The notes beneath the pieces were generated by a model, which was not told where the DNA came from, did no database searches, and was given only the letters and a program-made list of their open reading frames with translations. Shown here piece by piece: positions 1 to 5,384 of a DNA stretch of 5,384 bases. The first letter of the stretch is position 1; every line of letters starts with the position of its first letter. The DNA is from an uncultured Fidelibacterota bacterium (lineage in GTDB: Bacteria; Fidelibacterota; Fidelibacteria; Fidelibacterales; Fidelibacteraceae), in the NCBI GenBank assembly GCA_937862595.1, contig CALMFL010000268.1, positions 1 through 5,384 on the forward strand. The letters run 5' to 3'. The position numbers and the translations under genes are program-made.

Positions 1-1891
1 CGATCCTGACCCGCTCCCCGGACGGCGGAATACGCAGCGTGACCGGATGTCCCCGATGATACACGGCATCACCGTTGTAGCTGACATCCGCGAGAATATA
101 GGTGTAGTCGTTGCCGGGGAATACGGCGGCGTCGATATATTCATAATTGTTCGTCACGGAGGTCGTTCCGCCTCCCGGTACGGATGCGAGGAATTCGTCA
201 TTCCGGAAGATCTGGAAAAACGCATTCTCGGTCTCGCTGGCGGTTGTCCAGAACAGGACGACACCCTCGTCGCTGAGCGTTGCGCCGAACTCTCCCAAGC
301 TGATGGCGAGCGGGGTGTCCCCTTCCACGGTATGAGAACCCAAATAGCTGAACTCATCTTTGGGATAGCTATCCCATTCGGAAACGGTATAGGTCGTATT
401 GCCCTGCAGGACCGAAGCTTTTCGGACCAGGGTGACATCTTGTGCAAAATACGCTTCAGATGAACTTACAACACCGATGATATCAATAAGAGAATTATCA
501 TAGTACAATTCTATCGCGTCATTGCCGTTAAAATTGACCACGGTATTATTATACATGTCAGCAACTGCTAAGATCGCCGGGGCGGAATTGGAGTTTGCAA
601 CAACATACACCGCTTCGTTTCCCAGGGTTCCGTTCAGGGTCACGGAAGCGCTTGGCGTTATCGCGCTGTTGGAATACAATTTCATAGTGATCTTGCTCAG
701 ATCGATGTCCGTTCCCGACCCATTGTAGATCTCCAGTGCTTTATTATTTGACGATCCCTCAATGTATTCCGAAAAAAAGATCTTTGTGCTGTCTGCGCTT
801 CCGGCCGGCGCGCTTGTCATTACGGTAATAATATTTGAATTCCCGCTTTCTTCACCGACTTTGTAGGCCACAACCCGATAATAGTAAGTCGTTGATGAAG
901 CGAGACCGCTTACAACCTTGCTCTGAACATTTCCCGCATCATAAGGGCCGTATCCGCTGACGTAACTTGAGAAATTGCTGCTCTGTGAGACATATAATTT
1001 GTAACCTGTAGCCTCTGTAACGGCAGACCAATTGGCAGTAAACCTGTCAAATTGGATGGATGAGGCCGACTGAGCGGTTGGCGCGCCGAAAGTGGCTGCG
1101 GGCAAATTCCAGATGGAATCGGCATAGTCGGGATGATCGATGAAGGGGTTCCGGTTCCCCTGGATGGCATACACGGCTTCAACGCGATCCAGCTCTTTCT
1201 GATCGACCGGATCGTTGTGATGCCAGTTCAGGAGCATCGACATCGCCCAATCCTTAATCTCGCATTTATTCGTCATTTCCGAGGTATCCCAGGCCGCATC
1301 TTCCGTATAATAACGGGTGCTCATGTAAAAATAGGTCCTCGCCAGATCGCCCTTGTACGCGTCAATGGGTTCGAAGACCGTGCCGGCGAATCCGAGACCC
1401 GCCCGTGCCTGCCCCAGCTTTGATCCGTTCTCCGTGGTATACGTTACGGTGCTGCCCACTTCTCCGTAAGGGTTGTTGTTGCGATAGGTGTTCGCATAGG
1501 CCTGGGTGGGATAGAGATGAAAAATATCGGAATACATCGGATAGGTTTCGTTCGCCCAGCTTTTTGGCCACGAATGCTCCCGATTGTAGGTGGTATAGAC
1601 ATCGGAGCTGAGGTTCCCCTGCTGATCTTCGTTATAATCGAAGTCCAGGTCTGTATACATGCACCAGATCTTTTCGGGACCGTAGGTTCCTACCGGACGT
1701 ACATCGGTCGTTGCATAGGCGGTCCAGACGTAATCATAGGTTTTCTGGGTATGGCCGTCAATGATGTTATGCAGGGCCAGCCGGAGATCGTTCCCGTTCA
1801 GTCCGGCCGCGCTGTCGTAATATCCCGAAGGGATCGCCGCCAGCAGGACTGCGCCGAAAAGCAAAAACGGCAGGATATATTTCTTTTTCAT
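1..1891 (-). CDS. Secreted endonuclease I with Fn3 and lamin-tail domains (3' end beyond window)
   Basis: An exported non-specific nuclease of the endonuclease I family (EndA/Vvn type, beta-beta-alpha-metal/His-Me finger), expected to cut extracellular DNA or RNA. I translated 630 codons from the ATG at 1891; the frame is open to the left edge, so the C terminus is missing. Residues 1-20 form a signal peptide (MKKK, then a hydrophobic stretch ending LLAA). The nuclease domain spans about 24-262: NREHSWPKSW at 103-112 gives the presumed general base H106 and metal ligand E105, SDIFHLYP at 121-128 leads to N134 as the likely second ligand, and LLNWHHNDPVD begins near 220. An Fn3-like domain follows at about 268-360, then a lamin-tail domain at about 370-520 (FFSEYIEGSSNNKALEIYN). 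The region 527-630 resembles the beta-rich linker that often precedes a type IX sorting tag, but no tag is visible. The ribosome site is weak (AAAGAA). A terminator upstream separates it from the preceding gene. Family call is firm; ligand assignments are by analogy. Confidence 0.93.
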   Translation of the reverse strand, partial: MKKKYILPFLLFGAVLLAAIPSGYYDSAAGLNGNDLRLALHNIIDGHTQKTYDYVWTAYATTDVRPVGTYGPEKIWCMYTDLDFDYNEDQQGNLSSDVYTTYNREHSWPKSWANETYPMYSDIFHLYPTQAYANTYRNNNPYGEVGSTVTYTTENGSKLGQARAGLGFAGTVFEPIDAYKGDLARTYFYMSTRYYTEDAAWDTSEMTNKCEIKDWAMSMLLNWHHNDPVDQKELDRVEAVYAIQGNRNPFIDHPDYADSIWNLPAATFGAPTAQSASSIQFDRFTANWSAVTEATGYKLYVSQSSNFSSYVSGYGPYDAGNVQSKVVSGLASSTTYYYRVVAYKVGEESGNSNIITVMTSAPAGSADSTKIFFSEYIEGSSNNKALEIYNGSGTDIDLSKITMKLYSNSAITPSASVTLNGTLGNEAVYVVANSNSAPAILAVADMYNNTVVNFNGNDAIELYYDNSLIDIIGVVSSSEAYFAQDVTLVRKASVLQGNTTYTVSEWDSYPKDEFSYLGSHTVEGDTPLAISLGEFGATLSDEGVVLFWTTASETENAFFQIFRNDEFLASVPGGGTTSVTNNYEYIDAAVFPGNDYTYILADVSYNGDAVYHRGHPVTLRIPPSGERVRI

Positions 1892-1981
1892 CTGGTTCTT
1901 TCATTTAACAAGCGCTATAATTTACACAATATTTCTGCTATTGAAAGAAAATCCCGATTCTTAATCAATAATTGACCTTAA

Positions 1982-2017
1982 ATATAAAAAAGCACCGGGT
2001 TGACTGCCGGTGCTTTT
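1982..2017 (-). terminator. Intrinsic terminator of the 2037-2954 gene
   Basis: A perfect 11-bp stem (AAAAGCACCGG at 1988-1998 with CCGGTGCTTTT at 2007-2017) and an 8-base loop lie 20 bases past the TAA stop at 2037-2039. Read on the minus strand, the stem runs into six T residues and then AT-rich sequence. On the plus strand only four T residues follow before a C, so the minus direction is favoured. It implies that the endonuclease gene starting at 1891 needs its own promoter in the AT-rich 1892-1981 stretch, where I could not find convincing -35/-10 boxes. Confidence 0.9.
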
Positions 2018-2036
2018 CAATATTCCGAGAAACGCT

Positions 2037-2954
2037 TTATTTATAATAGCCTTTCAGCATTTTTGCAAAATCCAGAACGCCCGCATAGGTTTCATAGGTT
2101 CCGCTTGCGGTTTGCCCCATGGTCTTTGCCCAGGAGGTCAGCATCGCTTTGGGATCCTCGGGATTCTGAGTGGCCTGTTTCATTTCCTTTGCACGGTTGA
2201 CGGGCATGACCTCGTCCCATTCCTTCATTATGGTGCCGTCTTTCCGACTGGCTTCCACATAATGGACCGCATCCATCGTGTAGAAGATCAGCATGCAGTT
2301 TTTGCCTGCGGTCAACTGATCTAATTTATGCTCTTTGCCCTCGGCGTCAAACACGGTCACTTCGGGAACATACCAGCCGACCAGGCCTTTGCCGTCCTTG
2401 TCCACCACGGATTTTTTATACGGTTCGCGTTCGCCGACGGGCGTGGATTTGAAATAGACGCGGTCCTTGTCTTTCAGGGGCGTCGCAACCTTTGCCTTTT
2501 TCAGGTTCTTCAGCGCCTTTTTGAGAATTTCAAAATCCTCATAATAGACTTCGGAGAAATTCGTTTCATTGAATTTCTGTCCGGCGCTTGTCTGCGAGCT
2601 GATCACGCCGTTCGTTCCGACAAGATAGATCACGCCGCGTATGTAGGGAGCAGGCGTTCCTTTTTCCAGGGTGTAGTTTGCCGAAAATCTCATTTTTTCG
2701 GGCACTTCTCCGTAGTATCCCTCAAGATAGTTCGGGTTTTTCATTACAAGGACCTGTTCTTCGCGGTAGCGATACGACGAGCCGTCGGTCGTATAAAAGG
2801 TAAAGCCCGGATAGTCTTCCTGAGACAAAACCTTCGCATATTCGGGATTCCCGAAATGAACCGCGATGACCTCGAGGTCCTGCGCCATCAATCCTCCGGC
2901 CAAAAGCAGGCAAATAATGACACCCCATAATGACATGCGTTTTACATTTGTCAT
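2037..2954 (-). CDS. Exported protein of unknown function, possible thioredoxin-like C-terminal domain
   Basis: I do not recognise this 305-residue protein. A basic start and hydrophobic core (GVIICLLLAGG, 11-21) ending LMA-Q at 22-25 indicate a Sec signal peptide cut after A24, so it probably acts in the periplasm or outside the cell. C15 lies inside the hydrophobic core and is not a plausible lipobox cysteine. Residues 25-155 include FTFYTTDGSSYRYREEQ and a lysine-rich helix at 144-155 (LKKALKNLKKAK). Residues 193-228 (VPEVTVFDAEGKEHKLDQL, then a hydrophobic strand MLIFYTM) resemble the opening of a redoxin/TlpA-type thioredoxin fold. The usual CxxC after that strand is absent: the sequence reads MDAVHYVE, and the only mature cysteine is C220. 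The start is fixed by AAGGAG seven bases upstream, and the gene has its own promoter and terminator. That it is a real exported protein is solid; the fold is an inference. Confidence 0.85.
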   Translation of the reverse strand: MTNVKRMSLWGVIICLLLAGGLMAQDLEVIAVHFGNPEYAKVLSQEDYPGFTFYTTDGSSYRYREEQVLVMKNPNYLEGYYGEVPEKMRFSANYTLEKGTPAPYIRGVIYLVGTNGVISSQTSAGQKFNETNFSEVYYEDFEILKKALKNLKKAKVATPLKDKDRVYFKSTPVGEREPYKKSVVDKDGKGLVGWYVPEVTVFDAEGKEHKLDQLTAGKNCMLIFYTMDAVHYVEASRKDGTIMKEWDEVMPVNRAKEMKQATQNPEDPKAMLTSWAKTMGQTASGTYETYAGVLDFAKMLKGYYK

Positions 2955-2961
2955 GTTTTTT

Positions 2962-2967
2962 CTCCTT
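2962..2967 (-). promoter_or_regulatory. Shine-Dalgarno site for the 2037-2954 gene
   Basis: On the minus strand AAGGAG lies seven bases before the ATG at 2954. It favours this start over the in-frame Met at codon 7. Confidence 0.8.
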
Positions 2968-2988
2968 ATCTGATTTTTTTACACTGAT

Positions 2989-3019
2989 TAAAGTTACATT
3001 AACCGTATTACGATGTCAA
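2989..3019 (-). promoter_or_regulatory. Putative promoter of the 2037-2954 gene
   Basis: On the minus strand a perfect -35 box TTGACA (3019-3014) is followed after 17 bases by TAACTT (2996-2991). The -10 is weak by the TATAAT consensus (3 of 6), but TAACTTTA at 2996-2989 matches seven of eight positions of the Bacteroidota -7 element TAnnTTTG. Transcription would start near 2984, leaving a leader of about 30 bases. Together with the 106-base gap this suggests a unit separate from moxR-DUF58. Confidence 0.6.
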
Positions 3020-3032
3020 TATTCTATTTTTT

Positions 3033-3057
3033 TAAAATATTCGTACCGGCATACGAA
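3033..3057 (-). terminator. Weak candidate terminator after the DUF58 gene
   Basis: TTCGTA at 3052-3057 pairs with TACGAA at 3040-3045 (six bp, six-base loop TGCCGG on the minus strand) directly after the TGA stop at 3061-3063. AT-rich sequence with a four-T run follows. The stem is short and the T run is broken by A residues, so efficiency is doubtful and some read-through into the next gene is possible. Confidence 0.3.
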
Positions 3058-3060
3058 GCG

Positions 3061-3951
3061 TCAGTAGAGCCGGCTGCGCTTTTTCAGGAACTCCATCAAG
3101 GCGATCCGGCAATCCTGATCCGTGAGTATCAGAGCATGGTCGATGCGGTTTTCCCCGCAGCGGCAATTGATATCATCGGCAAACGCGCGTATCTTCCGAT
3201 GGTATTCGTCCCGGATCTGGCGCACATCCAGTTTGATCTCTTCCCCGTTCTCCATATCCACGAAGCGGTGCTTCGCCGTGTGTTCCAGTTCCCATTCACC
3301 GGGATCCAGGAGCTGCAGCACCATAACGTCATGTCCCCGGTAGCGCAGATGGTTCAGTCCGTTCATGATCGCTTCCGGATCATCCAGCAGGTCGGATATC
3401 AGAACGACCAGTCCTTTTCGCGGCAGTTTTTCCGTGATGGTGTGCAGGGTCTCCCCGATCCGGGTCTGCTCGGAGCAGGCCGTTCCCTGCAACGCCGCAA
3501 GCAATTCGTTAAGATGGCTCTTCACCGAGCGGGGAGGGTACAGGACGTCGATCTTCCGATTGAAGACCGCCAGCCCGACGGCGTCGTTCTGATGGATCAG
3601 CAGCCAGATCAGCGCGCCGGCGATCAGCTGCGCATACTGATACTTCGTGACGGGGCTGCCTTCGGAAAATGCCATCGAGCGGCTGTTGTCAACCAGAATA
3701 TAGGCGTTCAGATTTGTTTCTTCTTCATATTGGCGGATATAATAGCGGTCCGTTTTCCCGTAGACCTGCCAGTCGATATGACGGATATCGTCGCCCGGCA
3801 TATACTGGCGGTGTTGGGAAAATTCGACGGAAAACCCATGATAGGGCGAGGCGTGCAGTCCGAGCATCAGTCCTTCGACAATGGTCTTTGCCTGAAAGCG
3901 CAGATTCCCCAGGAGTATGATCTCCCCGGGATGAAAATCCTGATCAGTCAT
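3061..3951 (-). CDS. DUF58 family protein (von Willebrand A-like)
   Basis: A 296-residue cytoplasmic protein of the DUF58 family, the usual partner of MoxR AAA+ ATPases. The family signature is clear at residues 50-80, centred on GDDIRHIDWQVYGKTDRYYI followed by RQYEEETN. A vWA-like fold follows: strand YILVDNSRSM at 84-93 carries a MIDAS-type DxSxS (D88, S90, S92), and a second strand LVVLISDLLDD lies at 181-191. There is no signal peptide and no membrane segment, so this is the short soluble form; many DUF58 proteins carry two N-terminal membrane helices. The ATG overlaps the end of moxR by eight bases (ATGACTGA) with no strong ribosome site, pointing to translational coupling. In studied MoxR systems the pair helps assemble or activate other proteins or metal centres; the client here is unknown. 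C263 and C265 form a CxC motif near the C terminus that I cannot interpret. Confidence 0.93.
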   Translation of the reverse strand: MTDQDFHPGEIILLGNLRFQAKTIVEGLMLGLHASPYHGFSVEFSQHRQYMPGDDIRHIDWQVYGKTDRYYIRQYEEETNLNAYILVDNSRSMAFSEGSPVTKYQYAQLIAGALIWLLIHQNDAVGLAVFNRKIDVLYPPRSVKSHLNELLAALQGTACSEQTRIGETLHTITEKLPRKGLVVLISDLLDDPEAIMNGLNHLRYRGHDVMVLQLLDPGEWELEHTAKHRFVDMENGEEIKLDVRQIRDEYHRKIRAFADDINCRCGENRIDHALILTDQDCRIALMEFLKKRSRLY

Positions 3952-4924
3952 GGCTTTCCCGGATCAGCTGGCGGATCAGATCGTCCACGGAGACGCCGTC
4001 CGCTTCGGCCTTGAAATTCCGGAGAATGCGGTGCCGCAGGACCTGTGGCGCGACGGCGTTGACATCCTCTTCATCGGGGGTGAGTTTTCCCGATAAGGCG
4101 GCGCGTGTTTTCGCCGCGATGACAAGGTATTGCGAGGCGCGGGGACCCGCCCCCCATTTTACGTATTTGCCGATCATCGGGATGGAGGATCCGTCCGGAC
4201 GCGTTGATCTGGCCATGGCGATGGCATGGTCCACGACATGCCCGGCGACGGGCAGCGTTCCGACGGCTTTCTGGATCTCCAGAAGCTCGTCCCGCGAGAT
4301 CACTTTCTGGAGTTGTACGGGACCGGATCCCGTCGTACGCACCACGATCTCTTTTTCTTCCTCCGCAGAGGGGTACCCCACGTTCAGCTGGAACATAAAG
4401 CGGTCCAGCTGGGCTTCCGGCAAGGGATAAGTCCCTTCCTGCTCGATGGGGTTCTGGGTCGCCAGGACGAAGAAGGGCGCTTCGAGCGGATAACTTGTTC
4501 CGGCAGCGGTCACCTGGTGCTCCTGCATGGCTTCCAGCAACGCGGACTGGGTTTTCGGCGGCGTGCGGTTAATCTCATCCGCCAGGATGATATTGCCGAA
4601 CAGCGGGCCTTTGATAAAGCGAAAGCTCCGGCGGCCTGTCTGCATGTCTTCCTCGATCACTTCGGTGCCCGTAATATCCGAAGGCATCAGGTCCGGCGTG
4701 AACTGGATCCGCCGGAAACGCAGGTCCATGACATCCGCCAGGGACTGGATCATCATGGTCTTGGCCAGTCCGGGAACTCCCACAAGCTGTGCATGCCCGT
4801 TTGAAAAGAAGGCAATGAGCAGGGCTTCCAGGATTTCGTCCTGTCCGATGATCGCTTTGGCGATCTCGCTGCGGATCGCCTTGTAGTGCGTATGAACCGC
4901 TTTGAGTGCTTCGATTTTATCCAT
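3944..4924 (-). CDS. MoxR-family AAA+ ATPase
   Basis: A 326-residue AAA+ ATPase of the MoxR family, thought to act as a chaperone-like remodelling enzyme, usually as a hexamer in the cytosol. The core is complete: Walker A GVPGLAKT at 49-56, Walker B IILADEINR at 112-120 with D116 and E117, sensor 1 in ATQNP (N158), the arginine-finger region EAQLDRF at 170-176 (R175), and sensor 2 in GAGPRASQYL (R262). The C-terminal helical lid runs to the end and the length is normal for the family. The start is supported by AAGGA eight bases upstream. It overlaps the DUF58 gene by eight bases, so the two are almost certainly co-transcribed. No vWA membrane protein, Tpr protein or obvious client enzyme lies nearby in this window, so the pathway cannot be assigned. 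Confidence 0.96.
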   Translation of the reverse strand: MDKIEALKAVHTHYKAIRSEIAKAIIGQDEILEALLIAFFSNGHAQLVGVPGLAKTMMIQSLADVMDLRFRRIQFTPDLMPSDITGTEVIEEDMQTGRRSFRFIKGPLFGNIILADEINRTPPKTQSALLEAMQEHQVTAAGTSYPLEAPFFVLATQNPIEQEGTYPLPEAQLDRFMFQLNVGYPSAEEEKEIVVRTTGSGPVQLQKVISRDELLEIQKAVGTLPVAGHVVDHAIAMARSTRPDGSSIPMIGKYVKWGAGPRASQYLVIAAKTRAALSGKLTPDEEDVNAVAPQVLRHRILRNFKAEADGVSVDDLIRQLIRESHD

Positions 4925-4932
4925 ATCGGAAA

Positions 4933-4937
4933 TCCTT
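4933..4937 (-). promoter_or_regulatory. Shine-Dalgarno site of moxR
   Basis: AAGGA on the minus strand sits eight bases before the ATG at 4924 and fixes that start. Confidence 0.7.
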
Positions 4938-4944
4938 TTTGGCG

Positions 4945-4973
4945 AATTTACGGAAGGCGGACCGAGATAACAA
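4945..4973 (-). promoter_or_regulatory. Possible promoter of moxR-DUF58
   Basis: On the minus strand TTGTTA (4973-4968) and TAAATT (4950-4945) are separated by 17 bases, each matching four of six positions of the sigma-70 consensus. Transcription would begin about 15 bases before the ATG, only just upstream of the ribosome site. This is the best candidate between the tRNA terminator and moxR, but it is not strong. Confidence 0.4.
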
Positions 4974-4980
4974 GTTTTTA

Positions 4981-5124
4981 GACGGGATTAGTTTGGACAG
5001 GATAACGGGATATCCGGGTTGGTCGGTTGACGGGATCACCGGATAACTGTTTGGACGGGATAACGGGATATCAGGAATGGTCGGTTGATCTTATAAGTCC
5101 GCTTCGCTTGCTGTCAGACGGGAT
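4981..5124. repeat. Imperfect direct repeats built on GACGGGAT
   Basis: Two 40-base units at 4991-5030 and 5049-5088 match at 36 of 40 positions (58-base period). Both start GTTTGGAC, contain GATAACGGGATATC and end GGTCGGTTGA. The octamer GACGGGAT occurs exactly at 4981, 5029, 5054 and 5117 and with one change at 4996 (GACAGGAT), with further ACGGGAT copies at 5005 and 5063. Unit 1 contains the palindrome GGATATCC (5008-5015). No gene is seen in 4925-5155; it lies downstream of the tRNA terminator and upstream of moxR. The role is unknown: it could be a decayed dispersed repeat or a set of protein-binding sites. Confidence 0.8.
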
Positions 5125-5148
5125 CGCGGTCCCTGTTTTCGGGAAAAT

Positions 5149-5176
5149 AAAAAAATCCCTGCCGTTGAGACAGGGA
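5149..5176 (-). terminator. Intrinsic terminator of the tRNA gene
   Basis: On the minus strand TCCCTG (5176-5171) pairs with CAGGGA (5161-5156) across a nine-base loop and is followed by seven T residues (5155-5149). It starts three bases after the tRNA discriminator base, so the tRNA looks like a single-gene transcript. Confidence 0.9.
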
Positions 5177-5179
5177 AAG

Positions 5180-5253
5180 TAGCGAAGCAGGGATTCGAAC
5201 CCCGGACACGCGGATTATGATTCCGCTGCTCTAACCAACTGAGCTACTTCGCC
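5180..5253 (-). tRNA. tRNA with CAU anticodon, probably elongator tRNA-Met
   Basis: The minus strand folds into a complete 74-base cloverleaf: acceptor GGCGAAG/CTTCGCT, D arm GCTC-GAGC with the GG of the D loop, anticodon stem GCGGA/TCCGC with loop ATCATAA (anticodon at 5219-5217), a five-base variable loop, and T arm CGGGG-TTCGAAT-CCCTG. Initiator identity is unlikely because the anticodon stem lacks the three G-C pairs and position 1 pairs with 72. A CAU anticodon also fits the lysidine-modified tRNA-Ile2, which cannot be excluded by eye. The discriminator is A73 and CCA is not encoded (CTT follows), so CCA must be added enzymatically. The first pair is G1-U72. Confidence 0.95.
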
Positions 5254-5268
5254 ATAAATGAGCCCGTT

Positions 5269-5297
5269 ATTATAACAAGGAATTTTACGAAAGGCAA
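5269..5297 (-). promoter_or_regulatory. Sigma-70-type promoter of the tRNA gene
   Basis: On the minus strand TTGCCT (5297-5292) is followed after exactly 17 bases by a perfect TATAAT (5274-5269). The start would fall near 5262, giving a 5' leader of roughly nine bases before the mature tRNA. Confidence 0.8.
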
Positions 5298-5305
5298 TAT
5301 AAAAA

Positions 5306-5322
5306 ACGTGAGACGTGAGACG
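5306..5322. repeat. Short tandem heptamer repeat
   Basis: ACGTGAG occurs twice in tandem and is followed by a third partial copy ACG (about 2.4 units). It lies just upstream of the tRNA promoter. No function is evident. Confidence 0.7.
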
Positions 5323-5325
5323 CCT

Positions 5326-5384
5326 GCCGGCCGAAGCCCTCCGTAGCTCCGAAGCGTCGGAGCGTAGGAGGGGCGTAGGCTGGT
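5326..5384. repeat. Long imperfect inverted repeat at the window edge
   Basis: The core is a perfect seven-bp stem, GCTCCGA (5346-5352) with TCGGAGC (5357-5363), capped by the four-base loop AGCG. Beyond single-base bulges the arms continue with CCCTCC (5337-5342) against GGAGGG (5367-5372), and further out GCCGGCC (5326-5332) against GGCTGGT (5378-5384) with wobble pairs. It is GC-rich, lacks a T run on either side within the window, and has no gene in it. It resembles a dispersed palindromic (REP-like) element rather than a terminator, but its right boundary may lie outside the window. Confidence 0.65.

Noticed and set aside
47..463. Plus-strand open frame of 138 codons near the left edge
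   Set aside because: It lies antisense to the lamin-tail and following region of the endonuclease gene, whose minus-strand frame is open throughout.
1892..1981. Promoter boxes for the endonuclease gene
   Set aside because: The spacer is AT-rich with several partial matches (for example TTGTGT with a 15-base gap to TTAAAT), but none has both good boxes and normal spacing.
2908..2916. C15 of the exported unknown protein as a lipoprotein cysteine
   Set aside because: It is preceded by VII and followed by a long hydrophobic run, so it does not fit a lipobox; a standard signal peptidase I site at LMA-Q fits better.
2328..2930. Plus-strand open frame of 200 codons opposite the exported unknown protein
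   Set aside because: The minus-strand frame has a signal peptide, ribosome site, promoter and terminator; the plus-strand frame has none of these.
3013..4014. A 333-codon plus-strand open frame across the DUF58 gene
   Set aside because: It is antisense to a protein with a clear family signature and motifs, its translation shows no recognisable domain, and the bias comes from the opposite frame of a real gene.
5101..5108. GCTTCGCT matching the 3' acceptor arm of the tRNA, as a possible integration-site (att) duplication
   Set aside because: Only eight bases match, in the opposite orientation to the tRNA, and no integrase or mobile gene is nearby; chance is sufficient.
4981..5124. Possible CRISPR array
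   Set aside because: Only two long units exist, they are imperfect, the interval is a single 18-base gap and that gap itself contains the same submotif; no cas genes are present.

Overview
The window reads almost entirely from the minus strand and carries four protein genes and one tRNA gene. From right to left, in the direction of transcription, these are: a CAU-anticodon tRNA with its own promoter and terminator; a repeat-rich spacer; a tightly overlapping moxR-DUF58 pair; a secreted protein of unknown function with its own promoter and a strong terminator; and the first 630 codons of a large secreted endonuclease I that runs off the left edge. Long plus-strand reading frames lie antisense to these genes and look like shadows.

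The organism cannot be named from this sequence. The exported endonuclease I followed by Fn3, lamin-tail and a trailing beta-rich region is an architecture common in the Bacteroidota/FCB group, where such proteins often end in a type IX secretion tag (not visible here). However, the tRNA promoter has a perfect TATAAT -10 with 17-base spacing, and two genes have clear Shine-Dalgarno sites. Both are unlike typical Bacteroidota, so an FCB-related or candidate-phylum bacterium is my best, low-confidence guess. Base composition looks close to balanced in the coding regions and AT-rich in the spacers.

Layout: 1-1891 exported nuclease (3' end missing); 1892-2036 AT-rich spacer with the terminator of the next gene; 2037-2954 exported unknown protein, possibly thioredoxin-fold without the redox cysteines; 2955-3060 spacer with a promoter; 3061-3951 DUF58 protein; 3944-4924 MoxR AAA+ ATPase; 4925-5155 spacer with imperfect direct repeats built on GACGGGAT; 5156-5176 terminator hairpin; 5180-5253 tRNA; 5254-5384 tRNA promoter, a small heptamer repeat and a long imperfect palindrome reaching the window edge.

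MoxR and DUF58 form a known functional pair, an AAA+ chaperone-like ATPase with a von Willebrand A-like partner. Here they are not followed by the transmembrane vWA (BatA/BatB-like) or Tpr genes often seen in such clusters. The two exported proteins appear to be independent transcription units. I see no convincing new multi-gene system. The items most worth a second look are the cysteine-poor thioredoxin-like exported protein and the two non-coding repeat structures flanking the tRNA unit.
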